Origin: Rhizorhapis suberifaciens
GTDB lineage: Bacteria; Pseudomonadota; Alphaproteobacteria; Sphingomonadales; Sphingomonadaceae
Length of the DNA stretch: 64,000 bases
Direction: 5' to 3'
Assembly (NCBI RefSeq): GCF_014200045.1
Contig: NZ_JACHOV010000004.1
Location: forward strand, 204,106 to 268,105
Part shown: positions 15,149 to 25,444 of the stretch, one piece after another
How positions within the stretch are numbered: the stretch's first letter is position 1
Layout: every line of letters begins with the position of its first letter
Position numbers and translations under genes: made by a program
Notes under the pieces: model-generated
What the model saw: only the letters and a program-made list of their open reading frames with translations
What the model was told of the DNA's origin: nothing
Database searches by the model: none

Positions 15149-16936
15149 TCAAAGTTCGATAGGCCGGCAGGCCTCTTCCAGCCATTTGAGCGCCTCTCCC
15201 TCAAGTTGCGGTCCCACTATTTCCCGCACGCGGGCGTGATAGGCGTCCAGCCAGTCGCGTTCAGCGTCAAAGAGCATCGATCCTTCTATCAGATGGCGGT
15301 CAATGGGCGCGAAGGTGAGCGTTTCAAAGCCCATCATCTCCTGTTCCGCACCCGGCACTTCGCGTCCTTCGACGAGCACCAGATTTTCGATGCGGATGCC
15401 ATATTCGCCCGCCTTGTAATAGCCGGGTTCGTTGGAAAGGATCATGCCTGGTTGCAGGGGCTCGTCGCCGCCGCCAAAGGTGGCAATCCGCTGCGGCCCT
15501 TCATGAACGGACAGGAAGCTGCCGACCCCATGGCCAGTGCCATGGGCATAATCGAATCCTGCCGCCCAAAGATACTGGCGGGCAAGGACATCGAGCTGCG
15601 ATCCGCGCGTGCCCTTCGGGAATTGTGCGCGGGCAAGAGCGATATGACCCTTTAACACCAGAGTGAAGCGCTGCCGCATTTCCTGGGACGGCGACCCGAT
15701 TGCGATGGTGCGGGTGACGTCCGTGGTGCCGTCCCGATATTGCGCGCCTGAGTCCACCAGATACAGGGTGCCGGGTTCAATCGGGCGATTGGTTTTGTCC
15801 TCCACACGGTAATGGACCACAGCGCCATTAGGCCCCGATCCGCTGATGGTGTCGAAGGACAGGTCAATGAGGCAGCCGGTATCCTCGCGAAAGGCGCGCA
15901 GCCGGTCAGCGGCGGACATCTCGGTCTGTCCACCCTTTGGTCCTTCAACCGAAAGCCAATGGAGAAAGCGGGAAAGCGCCGCACCGTCGCGGGCCTGCGC
16001 CGCCTTGTGTCCGGCAATTTCCACAGCATTCTTCACCGCCTTGGGAAGGACCGCAGGATCGCGCAGTTCCAGTACGCTTGCCCCACCCTTTTCCAGCCGC
16101 TCAAAGATGGCTGCAACGGCCCGTTCAGGATCCGATGCAATGCGCTTTCCCGCAAACTGCTCCAGATCGCCTGCGAAACTCTTGCGATCATGGACACGGA
16201 CTGCGTTCCCGAGATGCTGGATAACGTCATCGGCCAGCTTTTCCGGAGCGACATAAAGGTCCGCGGTGGCGTCGGCATGAATGATCGCATAGGCAAGCGC
16301 GACCGGCGTGCGATCCACGTCCTGCCCCCGGATGTTAAAGACCCAGGCGACGGAGTCGAGCGCGGAAAGGACAGTCGCATCGGCCTTTTTAGAGGTCAGC
16401 CAATCGGCAATCTCCTGCCGCTTATCGGCCGCATTGCGACCGGCATAATGCTCTGGATGGACGACAAGCTTGGCTTTGCTGGGTTCGGGACGGCCAGGCC
16501 AGACCGCGTCAACGGGGTTGCTGTCCACGGCGACCAGTTCAGCGCCCTTTTCCGCCAAAGCGCCGGTTGCCTGCTTCACCCATGCCCTTGTGTGCAGCCA
16601 GGGATCATAGCCGATGCGCGCGCCGTCTGGCGCATGTTCGCGCAGCCAGGCAGCGACGCTGCTCTGGGGTACACCGACATACTGCCAGTGCCGGCCGTCC
16701 ACCTGTTCGCGCACTTGCAGGGTGTAGCGGCCATCAACGAAGATCGCCGCTTCCTCCGGCAGCACCACGGCCGAACCCGCCGAACCCTGGAATCCTGTCA
16801 GCCAGGCCAATCTCTGAGCATAGGCGCCGACATATTCACTCATATGCTCGTCAGTCAGCGGCACGACGAAGCCATCCAGGCGATCGCGGTTCAACTGTTC
16901 ACGAAGCGCTTTCAGCCGATCTTCATAGGTGGACAT
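15149..16936 (-). CDS. Xaa-Pro aminopeptidase family M24B (aminopeptidase P)
   Basis: 595 residues from ATG 16936, with AGGAA upstream. N-terminal creatinase-like domains ('MSTYEDRLKALREQLNRDRLDGFVVPLTDEHMSEYV') and a C-terminal pita-bread domain with the metal ligands: 'LVDSGAQYRDGTTDVTRT' (two Asp), 'GTGHGVGSFLSVHEGP' (His), 'NEPGYY' (Glu) and 'RIENL' (Glu). It removes N-terminal residues before proline, using two Mn/Co ions. The three-domain length matches the APP1-like family. A longer frame back to 17341 lies inside the divergent oligopeptidase gene and is rejected. Confidence 0.95.
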   Translation of the reverse strand: MSTYEDRLKALREQLNRDRLDGFVVPLTDEHMSEYVGAYAQRLAWLTGFQGSAGSAVVLPEEAAIFVDGRYTLQVREQVDGRHWQYVGVPQSSVAAWLREHAPDGARIGYDPWLHTRAWVKQATGALAEKGAELVAVDSNPVDAVWPGRPEPSKAKLVVHPEHYAGRNAADKRQEIADWLTSKKADATVLSALDSVAWVFNIRGQDVDRTPVALAYAIIHADATADLYVAPEKLADDVIQHLGNAVRVHDRKSFAGDLEQFAGKRIASDPERAVAAIFERLEKGGASVLELRDPAVLPKAVKNAVEIAGHKAAQARDGAALSRFLHWLSVEGPKGGQTEMSAADRLRAFREDTGCLIDLSFDTISGSGPNGAVVHYRVEDKTNRPIEPGTLYLVDSGAQYRDGTTDVTRTIAIGSPSQEMRQRFTLVLKGHIALARAQFPKGTRGSQLDVLARQYLWAAGFDYAHGTGHGVGSFLSVHEGPQRIATFGGGDEPLQPGMILSNEPGYYKAGEYGIRIENLVLVEGREVPGAEQEMMGFETLTFAPIDRHLIEGSMLFDAERDWLDAYHARVREIVGPQLEGEALKWLEEACRPIEL

Positions 16937-17035
16937 GCGGCATTCCTTGATCTTATTCCATAAGTTCCAACATAGGAGGGCAAGGCGTTGCTTGCCAACG
17001 CTTCTCTTGCTTCCTTTTCCGTTCAGAAAGATCGA

Positions 17036-19096
17036 ATGACCGAATTGCCCCAACCGCCCTGCGCCGAGCGACGGCCCTTTAGCTATGAACGCCATGGCCA
17101 TGTCATCGATGACCCGTGGAACTGGCTGAAGGATCCGGCCTTTCCCAAGGTGGAGGATAAGGATGTGCTCGCTTATCTGGAAGCGGAGAATGGTTATTTC
17201 GACGCCGCCATGAAGCCGCACAGGCCGTTGGTGGACAAGTTGTTCCAGGAGATGAAGGGCCGGATCAAGGAAGACGACAGCAGCGTGCCGCAAAAGGATG
17301 GCGACTGGCTTTATTGGCGCGAGTTCGAGGTCGGCGCACAATATCGCAAGTGGTTCCGCAGGCCCGCTACCGGGGGCGAGGCGCAGTTGATCCTGGACGA
17401 ACCCGAACTGGCGGCGGGCAAGGAATATTTTCGCCTCGGCGCGATCTCCGTCAGTCCCAGCGGCCGTTATCTGGCCTTTGCCATCGACGACAATGGATCA
17501 GAGCGGTTCGAAGCGCGGGTGCGGGACCTGAAGACGGGAGAAATGCTGCCCGACGTCATTCCGGGGACCTTGTCCTCGCTGGTCTGGACGTCCGACAATC
17601 GCGGCTTTCTCTATGGCCTCGCCAACGAGAACTGGCGCACGGACAATGCCCGGTTGCATTGGCTGGGCGATCCCATCGAAAAGGATGTGGAACTGTTCAA
17701 CGAGGAGGATGAAGGCTTTCGCGTCGGCATCGGTCTCACAAGCTCAGAGAAATGGATTACCATTTCCACCGGCGACCATGTGACGAGCGAAATCTGGCTG
17801 CTGCCGGCCAATGACCCGCTGGCCAAGCCCAAGCTCGTTTCGGCGCGTAAGCCGGGCCGCGAATATGATGTGGATGAGCATGACGGAACGCTGTTCATCC
17901 ACACCAATGACACCGGCCCCAATTTCCGCCTTGCCACCGCAAGCATCGACAATCCGGGCGAATGGAGCGAACTGATCGCCGCCTCTGCCCATTTCTACAT
18001 GACCGACGTCACGAATTTCAAAGACTTCTATGTGGTGGAAGGCCGGGAGGACGGGCTCGACCAGATCGAGATACGGGATTACGCCACCAACACGCCCAAA
18101 CGCATTGCCTTTCCCGAAGCCAGCTATGTCGCGGGTTTGGACGAGAACCCCGAATATGACGTGAAGAAGATCCGCATCGGCTATGAGTCGATGGTGACGC
18201 CCGACACGATCTACGACTATCATCTGGATAGCGGTACGCTGGAGGTCTTGAAGGTTCAGGAAATCCCGTCAGGCTATGACGCTTCGAAATATGCGACCGA
18301 GCGGCTGCATATCACCGCGCGGGACGGCACGGAAATCCCGGTCTCGGTCGTCTATGCCAAGGATTTCAAGAAGGATGGCAGGGGGCCACTGCATCTCTAC
18401 AGCTATGGCGCCTATGGCTATGCGGTGCCGCCGGGATTTTCAACCAACCGGCTGTCGCTGCTCGACCGGGGTTTTGCCTATGCCATCGCGCATATCCGGG
18501 GCGGCGATGACCTGGGCCAGCAATGGTATCTGGACGGCAAGCTGGAAAAGCGGACCAACACGTTCCATGACTTCGTCGATGTCGCGAAGGGCCTGATCGA
18601 CCTGAAGTTCACCAGCGCCGGCAAGATCGGCATTGCAGGCGGATCAGCGGGCGGCGAGCTGATGGGCGCGGTAGTCAACTCCGACCCGGAGCTGTGGGGG
18701 GCGGTTGTAGCGCATGTTCCCTTTGTCGACGTGCTGAACACAATGCTGGACGATACGCTGCCGCTGACGCCCGGTGAGTGGCCGGAATGGGGCAATCCCA
18801 TCACCGACAAAAAGGCTTTCGAGCTGATCCGGGGCTATTCGCCCTATGACCAGGTGAAGGCCCAGGATTATCCGCCGATGCTGATCACCGGGGGCCTCAA
18901 CGACCCACGAGTCACCTATTGGGAACCCGCTAAATGGGCGGCAAAGCTGCGCGCGGTGAAGACCGACGGCAATATCTTGCTGCTGAAGACCAACATGGGC
19001 GCGGGTCATGGCGGCAAATCGGGCCGGTTCGACTCCTTGGAGGAAGACGCGGAGGAAATGGCCTTCATTCTCTGGCAGTTGGGCATTGCGGAATAG
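17036..19096 (+). CDS. ptrB: Oligopeptidase B, prolyl oligopeptidase family S9A
   Basis: 686 residues from ATG 17036. An N-terminal beta-propeller follows 'RHGHVIDDPWNWLKD', typical of the family. Catalytic triad: Ser in 'GIAGGSAGGELMGAVVN', Asp in 'LNDPRVTYWEP', His in 'GAGHGGKSGRFD'. It cleaves short peptides after Arg/Lys in the cytoplasm or periplasm; no signal peptide is seen. Divergent from aminopeptidase P by 99 bases, so two peptide-processing genes share a control region, and followed 4 bases later by a thioesterase gene. Confidence 0.94.
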   Translation: MTELPQPPCAERRPFSYERHGHVIDDPWNWLKDPAFPKVEDKDVLAYLEAENGYFDAAMKPHRPLVDKLFQEMKGRIKEDDSSVPQKDGDWLYWREFEVGAQYRKWFRRPATGGEAQLILDEPELAAGKEYFRLGAISVSPSGRYLAFAIDDNGSERFEARVRDLKTGEMLPDVIPGTLSSLVWTSDNRGFLYGLANENWRTDNARLHWLGDPIEKDVELFNEEDEGFRVGIGLTSSEKWITISTGDHVTSEIWLLPANDPLAKPKLVSARKPGREYDVDEHDGTLFIHTNDTGPNFRLATASIDNPGEWSELIAASAHFYMTDVTNFKDFYVVEGREDGLDQIEIRDYATNTPKRIAFPEASYVAGLDENPEYDVKKIRIGYESMVTPDTIYDYHLDSGTLEVLKVQEIPSGYDASKYATERLHITARDGTEIPVSVVYAKDFKKDGRGPLHLYSYGAYGYAVPPGFSTNRLSLLDRGFAYAIAHIRGGDDLGQQWYLDGKLEKRTNTFHDFVDVAKGLIDLKFTSAGKIGIAGGSAGGELMGAVVNSDPELWGAVVAHVPFVDVLNTMLDDTLPLTPGEWPEWGNPITDKKAFELIRGYSPYDQVKAQDYPPMLITGGLNDPRVTYWEPAKWAAKLRAVKTDGNILLLKTNMGAGHGGKSGRFDSLEEDAEEMAFILWQLGIAE

Positions 19097-19100
19097 ACCA

Positions 19101-19493
19101 ATGTCCAAGACCTACGCGATGAAGATCAAAGCCGCGCCCGAGGACATTGACGAGCTTGGCCACGTCAACAATGCGGTGTGGGTGAAGTGGATACAGGATG
19201 TTGCGACCGCTCATTGGACAGCGGTCGCCGATCCTGCCCATGCCGATGCCTATTTGTGGGTCGTGACCCGGCATGAGATCGATTATCGCGGCAATGTGCA
19301 CGAAGGCGAGACCGTCGTGGCGCATACATGGGTCGGCGAGGCTCCCCGCGGAGCCCGTTTCGACCGAATGATCGAATTTCTTGGCCCCGACGGCAAAGTG
19401 AAGGTGGCGGCGCGAACCACCTGGGCAATCATAGACCGGACGAGCGGACGCATCTTGCGGGTGCCGAAGGACGTCGCTGAACCATTTCTGTAA
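19101..19493 (+). CDS. Acyl-CoA thioesterase, 4-hydroxybenzoyl-CoA thioesterase-like hotdog fold
   Basis: 130 residues. 'EDIDELGHVNNAVWVKWIQDVATAHW' carries the conserved D-x-x-G-H-V-N-N catalytic loop of YbgC/FcbC-type thioesterases. 'RHEIDYRGNVHEGETVVAHTWV' is the second hotdog strand. It hydrolyses an acyl-CoA of unknown chain. It starts 4 bases after ptrB, so it is likely co-transcribed, though no functional link is obvious. Confidence 0.87.
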   Translation: MSKTYAMKIKAAPEDIDELGHVNNAVWVKWIQDVATAHWTAVADPAHADAYLWVVTRHEIDYRGNVHEGETVVAHTWVGEAPRGARFDRMIEFLGPDGKVKVAARTTWAIIDRTSGRILRVPKDVAEPFL

Positions 19494-19632
19494 CGCGTCT
19501 TATCCGGTACTGGCAAGTCCGTCTTCCAAGCACTTGCGACGAGCGAGGCAAGCCCGCCCTTGACGCGGACTCCCTGTCGGTAGCATTGTGGCGCACAAGA
19601 ACATTTCAGGCACATCTTCAGGGACGGACATA

Positions 19633-21930
19633 ATGGCCGGGCAGGCATCGGCGAAACGCACTCCGGAATGGCGCGAAATGTTGAAGCGCAGCCTGTTGAG
19701 AAGCGGCGAACTGATCGGTTCAATCCTGCTGGTCTGCGCAACGATCTTTCTGGCTCTGGCGCTGCTCAGCTACCAGCCGACCGACGCCTCCATGAACACG
19801 GTGGCCGGCGGACCGATCGCCAACATGATGGGCGCGCCAGGCGCATGGACCGCGGATTTTCTGTTATGGTTGATGGGCGTGCCGGGCGCGCTGCTGCTAC
19901 CGCTGATGCTGGTGCTGGCGCGCCGGATGTGGGGCGAGGATGAAACCGCAGGTTGGCAGGGTCAGCTTATCCGATGCATGCTCGGCATTTATCTGATCGG
20001 CCTTGGGCTGTCTCTGTTTCAACCAGAACCTTTGGTGGCACTGCCAGCAGGCTGGGGCGGCATCGCAGGTCTCATCACAGCCAAGGCAATTGGCAGCCTC
20101 TCCGCCAACGCTCCTGGCGACGCGGCAGAGTGGATTTCGGTCACGCTCATGGTGGTCAGCGTCTTTGGCGGGCTTTTTATCTGGTATCGTAGCCTGGCGC
20201 TTGAAAAGCCGCTGTTCAGGCTGGAGAAACCGACACTGCCCCGCTTCCAGCTTGCCAAGCGCAATGATGCGCCTGCCGAAACACGATCCGGTAATATCGA
20301 CGCAACGCCGCGTCCGGCAGTCGCCATCGCCGAGCGCCCGCCAATCAATATCCAATCGCCGCAACCCGCCACCCCGCGCGCTCAAAACCGGGAGGTCAGG
20401 CAGGACGACCTGTTCGGCAACTCGTCGCTGCCCTCGCCGGACCTGTTGCAGCAGGCCCCGCCGAACAGCGGCGTCAAGATCGACAAGGCCAGCCTGGAGC
20501 GCAATGCACGTCTGCTCGAATCGGTGCTCGACGACTTCCATGTGAAAGGCCACATTACCGAAGTTCGGCCGGGTCCGGTCGTCACCATGTATGAACTGGA
20601 ACCTGCGCCAGGCATCAAGGCCAGTCGCGTCATCCAGCTGGCGGAGGACATCGCCCGCAACATGTCGGCGCTCTCCGCCCGCGTCGCAACGATCCCGGGC
20701 CGTACCGTCATCGGCATCGAACTGCCCAACGCCAATCGCGAAGCGGTGGTCCTGCACGAACTGGTTTCGGGTGAAGCCTTTGCCGATCAGAACGCGCAGC
20801 TCCCCATCATCTTGGGCAAGAATATCAATGGCGACCCGGTAATTGCCGACCTTGCGCCGATGCCGCACCTGTTGATCGCCGGTACTACGGGATCAGGCAA
20901 GTCGGTGGGTCTTAATTGCATGATCCTGTCGCTGCTCTATCGGCTGACGCCGGACCAGTGCCGGATGATCATGATCGATCCCAAGATGTTGGAACTCAGT
21001 ATCTACGACGACATTCCACACCTCCTTTCGCCGGTGGTGACCGAGCCCAGCAAAGCCGTTCGCGCGCTGAAATGGGCGGTCGAGCAGATGGAGGATCGCT
21101 ACCGGATGATGGCGTCGGTCGGCGTGCGGAACCTGTCCAACTTCAATGAAAAGGTTCGCGCAGCAAAGAACAAGGGCAAGCCGCTCGGACGGCGAGTGCA
21201 GACCGGGTACGACCATGAGACCGGGCAGCCCATATATGAAGAGGAGCAGCTCGATTTTCATCCGCTGCCGCAGATCGTGGTCATTGTGGACGAGCTCGCC
21301 GACCTGATGATGACAGCGGGCAAGGAAGTAGAATTCCTGATCCAGCGGCTTGCGCAGAAAGCGCGCGCGGCCGGCATTCACCTCATTATGGCCACCCAGC
21401 GGCCCTCAGTCGATGTCATCACCGGCGTTATCAAGGCCAACCTGCCAACCCGGATCAGCTTCTATGTCGCGTCAAAAATCGACAGCCGCACGATTTTGGG
21501 CGAACAGGGCGCGGAACAGCTTTTGGGTAAGGGCGACATGCTTTACATGCCGGGCGGCAAGCAGATCACGCGCGTTCATGGGCCTTTCGTATCCGACGAT
21601 GAAGTCCGCGCCGTCGCGGACCATTGGCGCGCGCAGGGCAAACCCGATTATATCCAGTCGGTCACCGAAGAGCCCGAGGACGGCAGCTTTGCGCTGGATG
21701 GCGTGGACCTGTCGGACGACGGCCCGGATGCTCAGCTGTATCGCAAGGCGTGCCAGCTGGTGTTCGAGAACCAGAAGGCTTCCACAAGCTGGCTCCAGCG
21801 GCAACTCCGTATCGGCTACAACAGCGCGGCGCGGCTTATTGAGCGGATGGAAAATGACGGCTATGTCGGCTCGCCCAACCATGTCGGACGGCGCGAAGTG
21901 CTGATGGATGAGATCGGGCACCCCAAATAG
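19633..21930 (+). CDS. ftsK: DNA translocase FtsK
   Basis: 765 residues from ATG 19633 (GGGACGGA upstream); an in-frame GTG at 19588 is less likely. Four membrane helices in the first ~200 residues, a Pro-rich linker of only about 60 residues, then the motor: Walker A 'GTTGSGKSVG' near residue 416, Walker B 'VIVDELADLMM', and a C-terminal gamma winged helix ('STSWLQRQLRIGYNSAARLIERMENDGYVG') that reads KOPS/FRS-type sites. It pumps chromosome ends through the septum and activates XerCD. It is shorter than E. coli FtsK (1329) because of the short linker, as usual in alphaproteobacteria. Confidence 0.97.
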   Translation: MAGQASAKRTPEWREMLKRSLLRSGELIGSILLVCATIFLALALLSYQPTDASMNTVAGGPIANMMGAPGAWTADFLLWLMGVPGALLLPLMLVLARRMWGEDETAGWQGQLIRCMLGIYLIGLGLSLFQPEPLVALPAGWGGIAGLITAKAIGSLSANAPGDAAEWISVTLMVVSVFGGLFIWYRSLALEKPLFRLEKPTLPRFQLAKRNDAPAETRSGNIDATPRPAVAIAERPPINIQSPQPATPRAQNREVRQDDLFGNSSLPSPDLLQQAPPNSGVKIDKASLERNARLLESVLDDFHVKGHITEVRPGPVVTMYELEPAPGIKASRVIQLAEDIARNMSALSARVATIPGRTVIGIELPNANREAVVLHELVSGEAFADQNAQLPIILGKNINGDPVIADLAPMPHLLIAGTTGSGKSVGLNCMILSLLYRLTPDQCRMIMIDPKMLELSIYDDIPHLLSPVVTEPSKAVRALKWAVEQMEDRYRMMASVGVRNLSNFNEKVRAAKNKGKPLGRRVQTGYDHETGQPIYEEEQLDFHPLPQIVVIVDELADLMMTAGKEVEFLIQRLAQKARAAGIHLIMATQRPSVDVITGVIKANLPTRISFYVASKIDSRTILGEQGAEQLLGKGDMLYMPGGKQITRVHGPFVSDDEVRAVADHWRAQGKPDYIQSVTEEPEDGSFALDGVDLSDDGPDAQLYRKACQLVFENQKASTSWLQRQLRIGYNSAARLIERMENDGYVGSPNHVGRREVLMDEIGHPK

Positions 21931-21985
21931 GGCGTTCCAGGATGCGGGCTATGACTGAATGTGAGGTGCCGTTCCCAGGCAGCCG

Positions 21986-23098
21986 TCATTTCTCGCCATG
22001 GCCCAGCGCCAGATAATCGTCTGACTGCATTTCCATAAGCCGGGATACGGTTCGCTCGAACTCGAACGCGCCATCGCCTGCTTGATAAAGCGCTTCCGGC
22101 GTCGCATCGGCGCTGGCGAGCAGTTTCACCTTATATTCGTAGAGTGCGTCGATCAGGGTTTTAAAGCGCGCCGCTTCATTGCGCATATCGGGGCCGAGCT
22201 GCGGAATGCCGACAATGATGATCGTATGATATTTACGCGCGATGGCCAGATAATCGGATGCTCCGCGCGGTTCCACGCAGAGGCGCTTGAAAGAGAAGAC
22301 CGCAACGCCTTTCAGCGATTTGGGAACGAACAGCTTTCGGCCGCCATGGACGTCGATCTCTTCAGAGGGCACGTGGGCCCGGTCTTCCGGCGGATAATCG
22401 GTCAGGCGGAAAAAGGCGCTCGACAGGGCGGCCGTCGCTTCCGGGCCGTTGGGGACGTACCACATGTCGACGCCACCCAAGCGTTCCAGCCGATAGTCCG
22501 TAGGGCCATCAAGCGTGATAACATCCAGTCGCTCTTCGAGCAGATCGATGAAGGGCAGGAACAAGTGCCGGTTCAGCCCGTCCTTGTAGAGATCGCGCGG
22601 AGGACGATTGGAGGTGGTCACCACCGTAACCCGCTGGTCCAGCAACGCTGTGAACAAGCGGGACAGAATAGCGGCGTCGGCCGTGTTATTGACCACCATC
22701 TCGTCGAACGCCAGAAGGCGCGCATGCTCGGCAATGGCCGCCGCCACTGGAGGGATCGGGTCGCCATTTTCCGATTTGCGGGCATCGCGCAGCCGTTCGT
22801 GCACTTCCAGCATGAACTCATGAAAATGGACGCGGCGCTTGCGATGGATTTTCAGGCTATCGAAAAAAAGGTCCATCAGCATGGACTTGCCACGCCCTAC
22901 CCCGCCCCACATGTACAGCCCCCGCGGCGGCGCCGGGGCCTTGCCCAACATGCGCCACAGAACCGAGCCCCGAGCCGGTACGTCCTCCAGTTCCTGCTGA
23001 AGGACGTTCAGCCGCTCGGCCGCTGCGAGCTGATCCCGGTCAGGCCGCAATTCCCCCGCAGCGACCAGGGCGTGATAGCGCTGGATCGTTGATGGCAC
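21986..23098 (-). CDS. zapE: Cell division protein ZapE (AFG1-like ATPase)
   Basis: 370 residues. Walker A 'GGVGRGKSMLMDLFFD', Walker B 'LLAFDEMVV', sensor 'VVTTSNRPPRDLYKDGLNR' and the AFG1 pattern 'RVHFHEFMLEVHERL' are present. ZapE binds FtsZ and destabilises its polymers in late division, and is important under stress. It converges on ftsK (56 bases between stops) and follows sdhB by 6 bases on the same strand. Confidence 0.94.
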   Translation of the reverse strand: MPSTIQRYHALVAAGELRPDRDQLAAAERLNVLQQELEDVPARGSVLWRMLGKAPAPPRGLYMWGGVGRGKSMLMDLFFDSLKIHRKRRVHFHEFMLEVHERLRDARKSENGDPIPPVAAAIAEHARLLAFDEMVVNNTADAAILSRLFTALLDQRVTVVTTSNRPPRDLYKDGLNRHLFLPFIDLLEERLDVITLDGPTDYRLERLGGVDMWYVPNGPEATAALSSAFFRLTDYPPEDRAHVPSEEIDVHGGRKLFVPKSLKGVAVFSFKRLCVEPRGASDYLAIARKYHTIIIVGIPQLGPDMRNEAARFKTLIDALYEYKVKLLASADATPEALYQAGDGAFEFERTVSRLMEMQSDDYLALGHGEK

Positions 23099-23104
23099 TG
23101 CGGG

Positions 23105-23890
23105 TCAGATCTGCCGCTCGACCACCATTTTCTTGACTTCAGCGATGGCCCTGGCAGGCGAGAGCCCCTTCGGACAGACGTTCGAGCAATTCATGATGGT
23201 GTGGCAGCGATAGAGGCGGAAAGGATCTTCCAGTTCATCCAACCGTTCGCCCGTCATCTCGTCACGGCTGTCCGCCAACCAGCGATAGGCCTGCAACAGG
23301 ATGGCGGGACCAAGAAACTTTTCGGAATTCCACCAATAGCTGGGGCAGCTGGTCGAGCAACACGCGCACAGGATGCACTCGTAAAGCCCGTCAAGCTTTG
23401 CCCGGTCCTCCGGCGACTGCAACCGCTCCTTGCCCGAAGGTGCGGGCGTGACGGTCTTCAGCCACGGCTGAATGGAACTATATTGCGCGTAGAAATGGGT
23501 GAAGTCAGGAACCAAATCCTTGACAACGTCCATGTGAGGCAGCGGCGTGATCCGAACCTCACCTTTGCAATCTTCGATGGCAGTCGTGCAGGCAAGACCG
23601 TTTTTGCCGTTGATGTTCATCGAGCAGGAACCGCAAATACCCTCACGGCAAGACCTGCGGAAGGTGAGCGATGGGTCCTGCTCACTCTTCATTTTGATAA
23701 GAGCGTCAAGCACCATCGGACCGCAATCGTCGAGATCGATCTCGAAATTGTCGTAACGAGGATTCTCGCCCGAATCGGGATCGTAACGATAGACCTTGAA
23801 CGTCTTCACCCGAGTCGAGTCCGTCGGAGCCTTGTGCACCGCCCCCTTGCTGGTGATCCTGCTATTCTTCGGCAATCTGAATTCGGCCAT
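23105..23890 (-). CDS. sdhB: Succinate dehydrogenase iron-sulfur subunit
   Basis: 261 residues. The [2Fe-2S] ligands are in '[21 protein letters not shown]', the [4Fe-4S] in '[12 protein letters not shown]' and the [3Fe-4S] in '[15 protein letters not shown]'. It passes electrons from SdhA to quinone in complex II. sdhA, sdhC and sdhD are not adjacent: the next gene upstream is a divergent glycosyltransferase 218 bases away, and zapE follows downstream. Separation of sdhB from sdhCDA occurs in several sphingomonads. The upstream 218 bases contain no recognised element. Confidence 0.97.
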   Translation of the reverse strand: MAEFRLPKNSRITSKGAVHKAPTDSTRVKTFKVYRYDPDSGENPRYDNFEIDLDDCGPMVLDALIKMKSEQDPSLTFRRSCREGICGSCSMNINGKNGLACTTAIEDCKGEVRITPLPHMDVVKDLVPDFTHFYAQYSSIQPWLKTVTPAPSGKERLQSPEDRAKLDGLYECILCACCSTSCPSYWWNSEKFLGPAILLQAYRWLADSRDEMTGERLDELEDPFRLYRCHTIMNCSNVCPKGLSPARAIAEVKKMVVERQI

Positions 23891-24108
23891 ATCTCGTCCT
23901 CATCTGATGGAATTGCCGATAACCAAACATGCGACGAAGGCAAGACTTTCTTTGATTGGCGGTGAGTCGATCGGCCTTCGTTTCCTCTGTGAGAAACGGG
24001 AAGCGCCGAATTGCGACGAAGGGAGCAACCGTTTGCTCCACCATATATTGATCTAGGCCGGTGGGCGGATGCTGGGCTCACCCGAGTTGAACTTCGAGGA
24101 TAAGACGA

Positions 24109-25266
24109 ATGGCTTCCTCGCGCCGTACGGTTGCAATTGGAAACTATGATTTCCGATCCAGTGGCACCGTTGCTAACTCTATTGAAATCGCGACAGCGGC
24201 GGCAGCGGCGGGGCTACCTGTGGAACTGTGGGCGATCCGGGCAAGGGGGCCGCTGCTTGATCGTGTTCCGCAGGACCTACCCATAGTGGAAATTGGACGC
24301 GGTCATTGGTCAGCGGGAAACCGCAAACTTGATATGCTGCTATGCGCAAAAAATCTCAGCGCAACTCTCCAGCGCGAACTCCCCAGTGTTTTCCTGAGCG
24401 GGGGTAACCATCTGCATCTCGCGGCGCGTCTGGCGATGAGCATCGGCGACCAGCGAAAAAGGATTCGCTTTGGAATTCGGGCAAGCAATTCATCGATGCG
24501 GCCTGGCAGCAGGCGAAATGCCGACATGCCGCTCGGGCATCGCTGGAAATATGCAGGCGCCGATTTTGTCGTCGCCGTCTCAAGAGATTTAGCCACCGAA
24601 ATAAGTCGCTCGCTTCCGACTTTGAATGTTCGCTTTATACCCAATGGCGTCGATGTCGGCCGCGTGCGACGGTTGGCCTCCGACCCCTTTGATCATCGAT
24701 TTTTCGGGAAAGCTAAGCCATGCCCAGTGATTGTAGCCATGGGCCGGATTTCCCGGCAAAAAGGATTCGATGTCCTGATCCGGGCATTAGCTCATATATC
24801 ACCCGAAGTTCGCCCCCGGCTCATCATCATCGGTGAAGGTTCGAAGGCCGAAACAGCTAAACTTCATGTCCTTGCCCAGACTTGCAATATAGCTGAAGAC
24901 GTGGATTTTCTGGGCTATCTACCTAATCCCTTCGCAGCGATGAGCAGGGCCGACCTGTTTGTCTGCGCATCGCGGTGGGAAGGGGCCAGCAACGCGTTGA
25001 ATGAAGCGCTGGTCTGTGGGCTGCCGATCGTTGCAACCGATTGCCCGACCGGCAACAGGGAGGCTTTGAAAAATGGGCAATATGGAACTCTCGTTGCACC
25101 AGACGACCCGCTCGCGCTGGCTCATGGTATCATGGCAGAGTTATCGAATGGGGACCGAGCAGCAATGGGACCGGAAGTGGCTGGGGAACTCAATCTCCAG
25201 GCTCGTTTGAACGAGTGGGTGGAACTACTTACATATTATCATCGACAAGCTATTGCGTTGCAATGA
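24109..25266 (+). CDS. Glycosyltransferase family 4 protein
   Basis: 385 residues. 'GTVANSIEIATAAAAAGLPVELWAIR' in the N-terminal GT-B domain and the C-terminal 'VIVAMGRISRQKGFDVLIRALAHI ... IIGEGSK' plus 'SRWEGASNALNEALVCGLPIVATDCPTGNREAL' (E-x7-E nucleotide-sugar motif) mark GT4. A retaining glycosyltransferase adding a sugar from a nucleotide donor to a lipid or glycan. GAGGAT precedes the ATG. It is first in a stretch of membrane/lipid-type genes and is probably part of it; sugar and acceptor are unknown. Codon use is a little richer in A+T than ftsK. Confidence 0.88.
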   Translation: MASSRRTVAIGNYDFRSSGTVANSIEIATAAAAAGLPVELWAIRARGPLLDRVPQDLPIVEIGRGHWSAGNRKLDMLLCAKNLSATLQRELPSVFLSGGNHLHLAARLAMSIGDQRKRIRFGIRASNSSMRPGSRRNADMPLGHRWKYAGADFVVAVSRDLATEISRSLPTLNVRFIPNGVDVGRVRRLASDPFDHRFFGKAKPCPVIVAMGRISRQKGFDVLIRALAHISPEVRPRLIIIGEGSKAETAKLHVLAQTCNIAEDVDFLGYLPNPFAAMSRADLFVCASRWEGASNALNEALVCGLPIVATDCPTGNREALKNGQYGTLVAPDDPLALAHGIMAELSNGDRAAMGPEVAGELNLQARLNEWVELLTYYHRQAIALQ

Positions 25267-25444
25267 TCGGCCAAAGTTTTGAGGCTCAGCGATGAGGCAG
25301 CTTTTAAAGGCCCACAATGGTGAGTGAAGGGTGATAGTGAAAGCGCACAATTCGGCCTAACATGATCTGTATTTTAGCTGAAAGCCACTTGATTGTTGGA
25401 GTCCACAATCCTGCGCACTGCGCCAGAAAAGGAATGGATATCTC

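Noticed and set aside
16937..17341. N-terminal extension of aminopeptidase P back to 17341
   Set aside because: It lies antisense in oligopeptidase B, shows no family similarity, and ATG 16936 has its own Shine-Dalgarno and the family start.
19897..20868. 323-residue minus-strand ORF inside ftsK
   Set aside because: High-G+C shadow; the plus strand encodes FtsK in full.
22082..23092. 336-residue plus-strand ORF over zapE
   Set aside because: Shadow of the ZapE gene, whose Walker motifs are on the minus strand.
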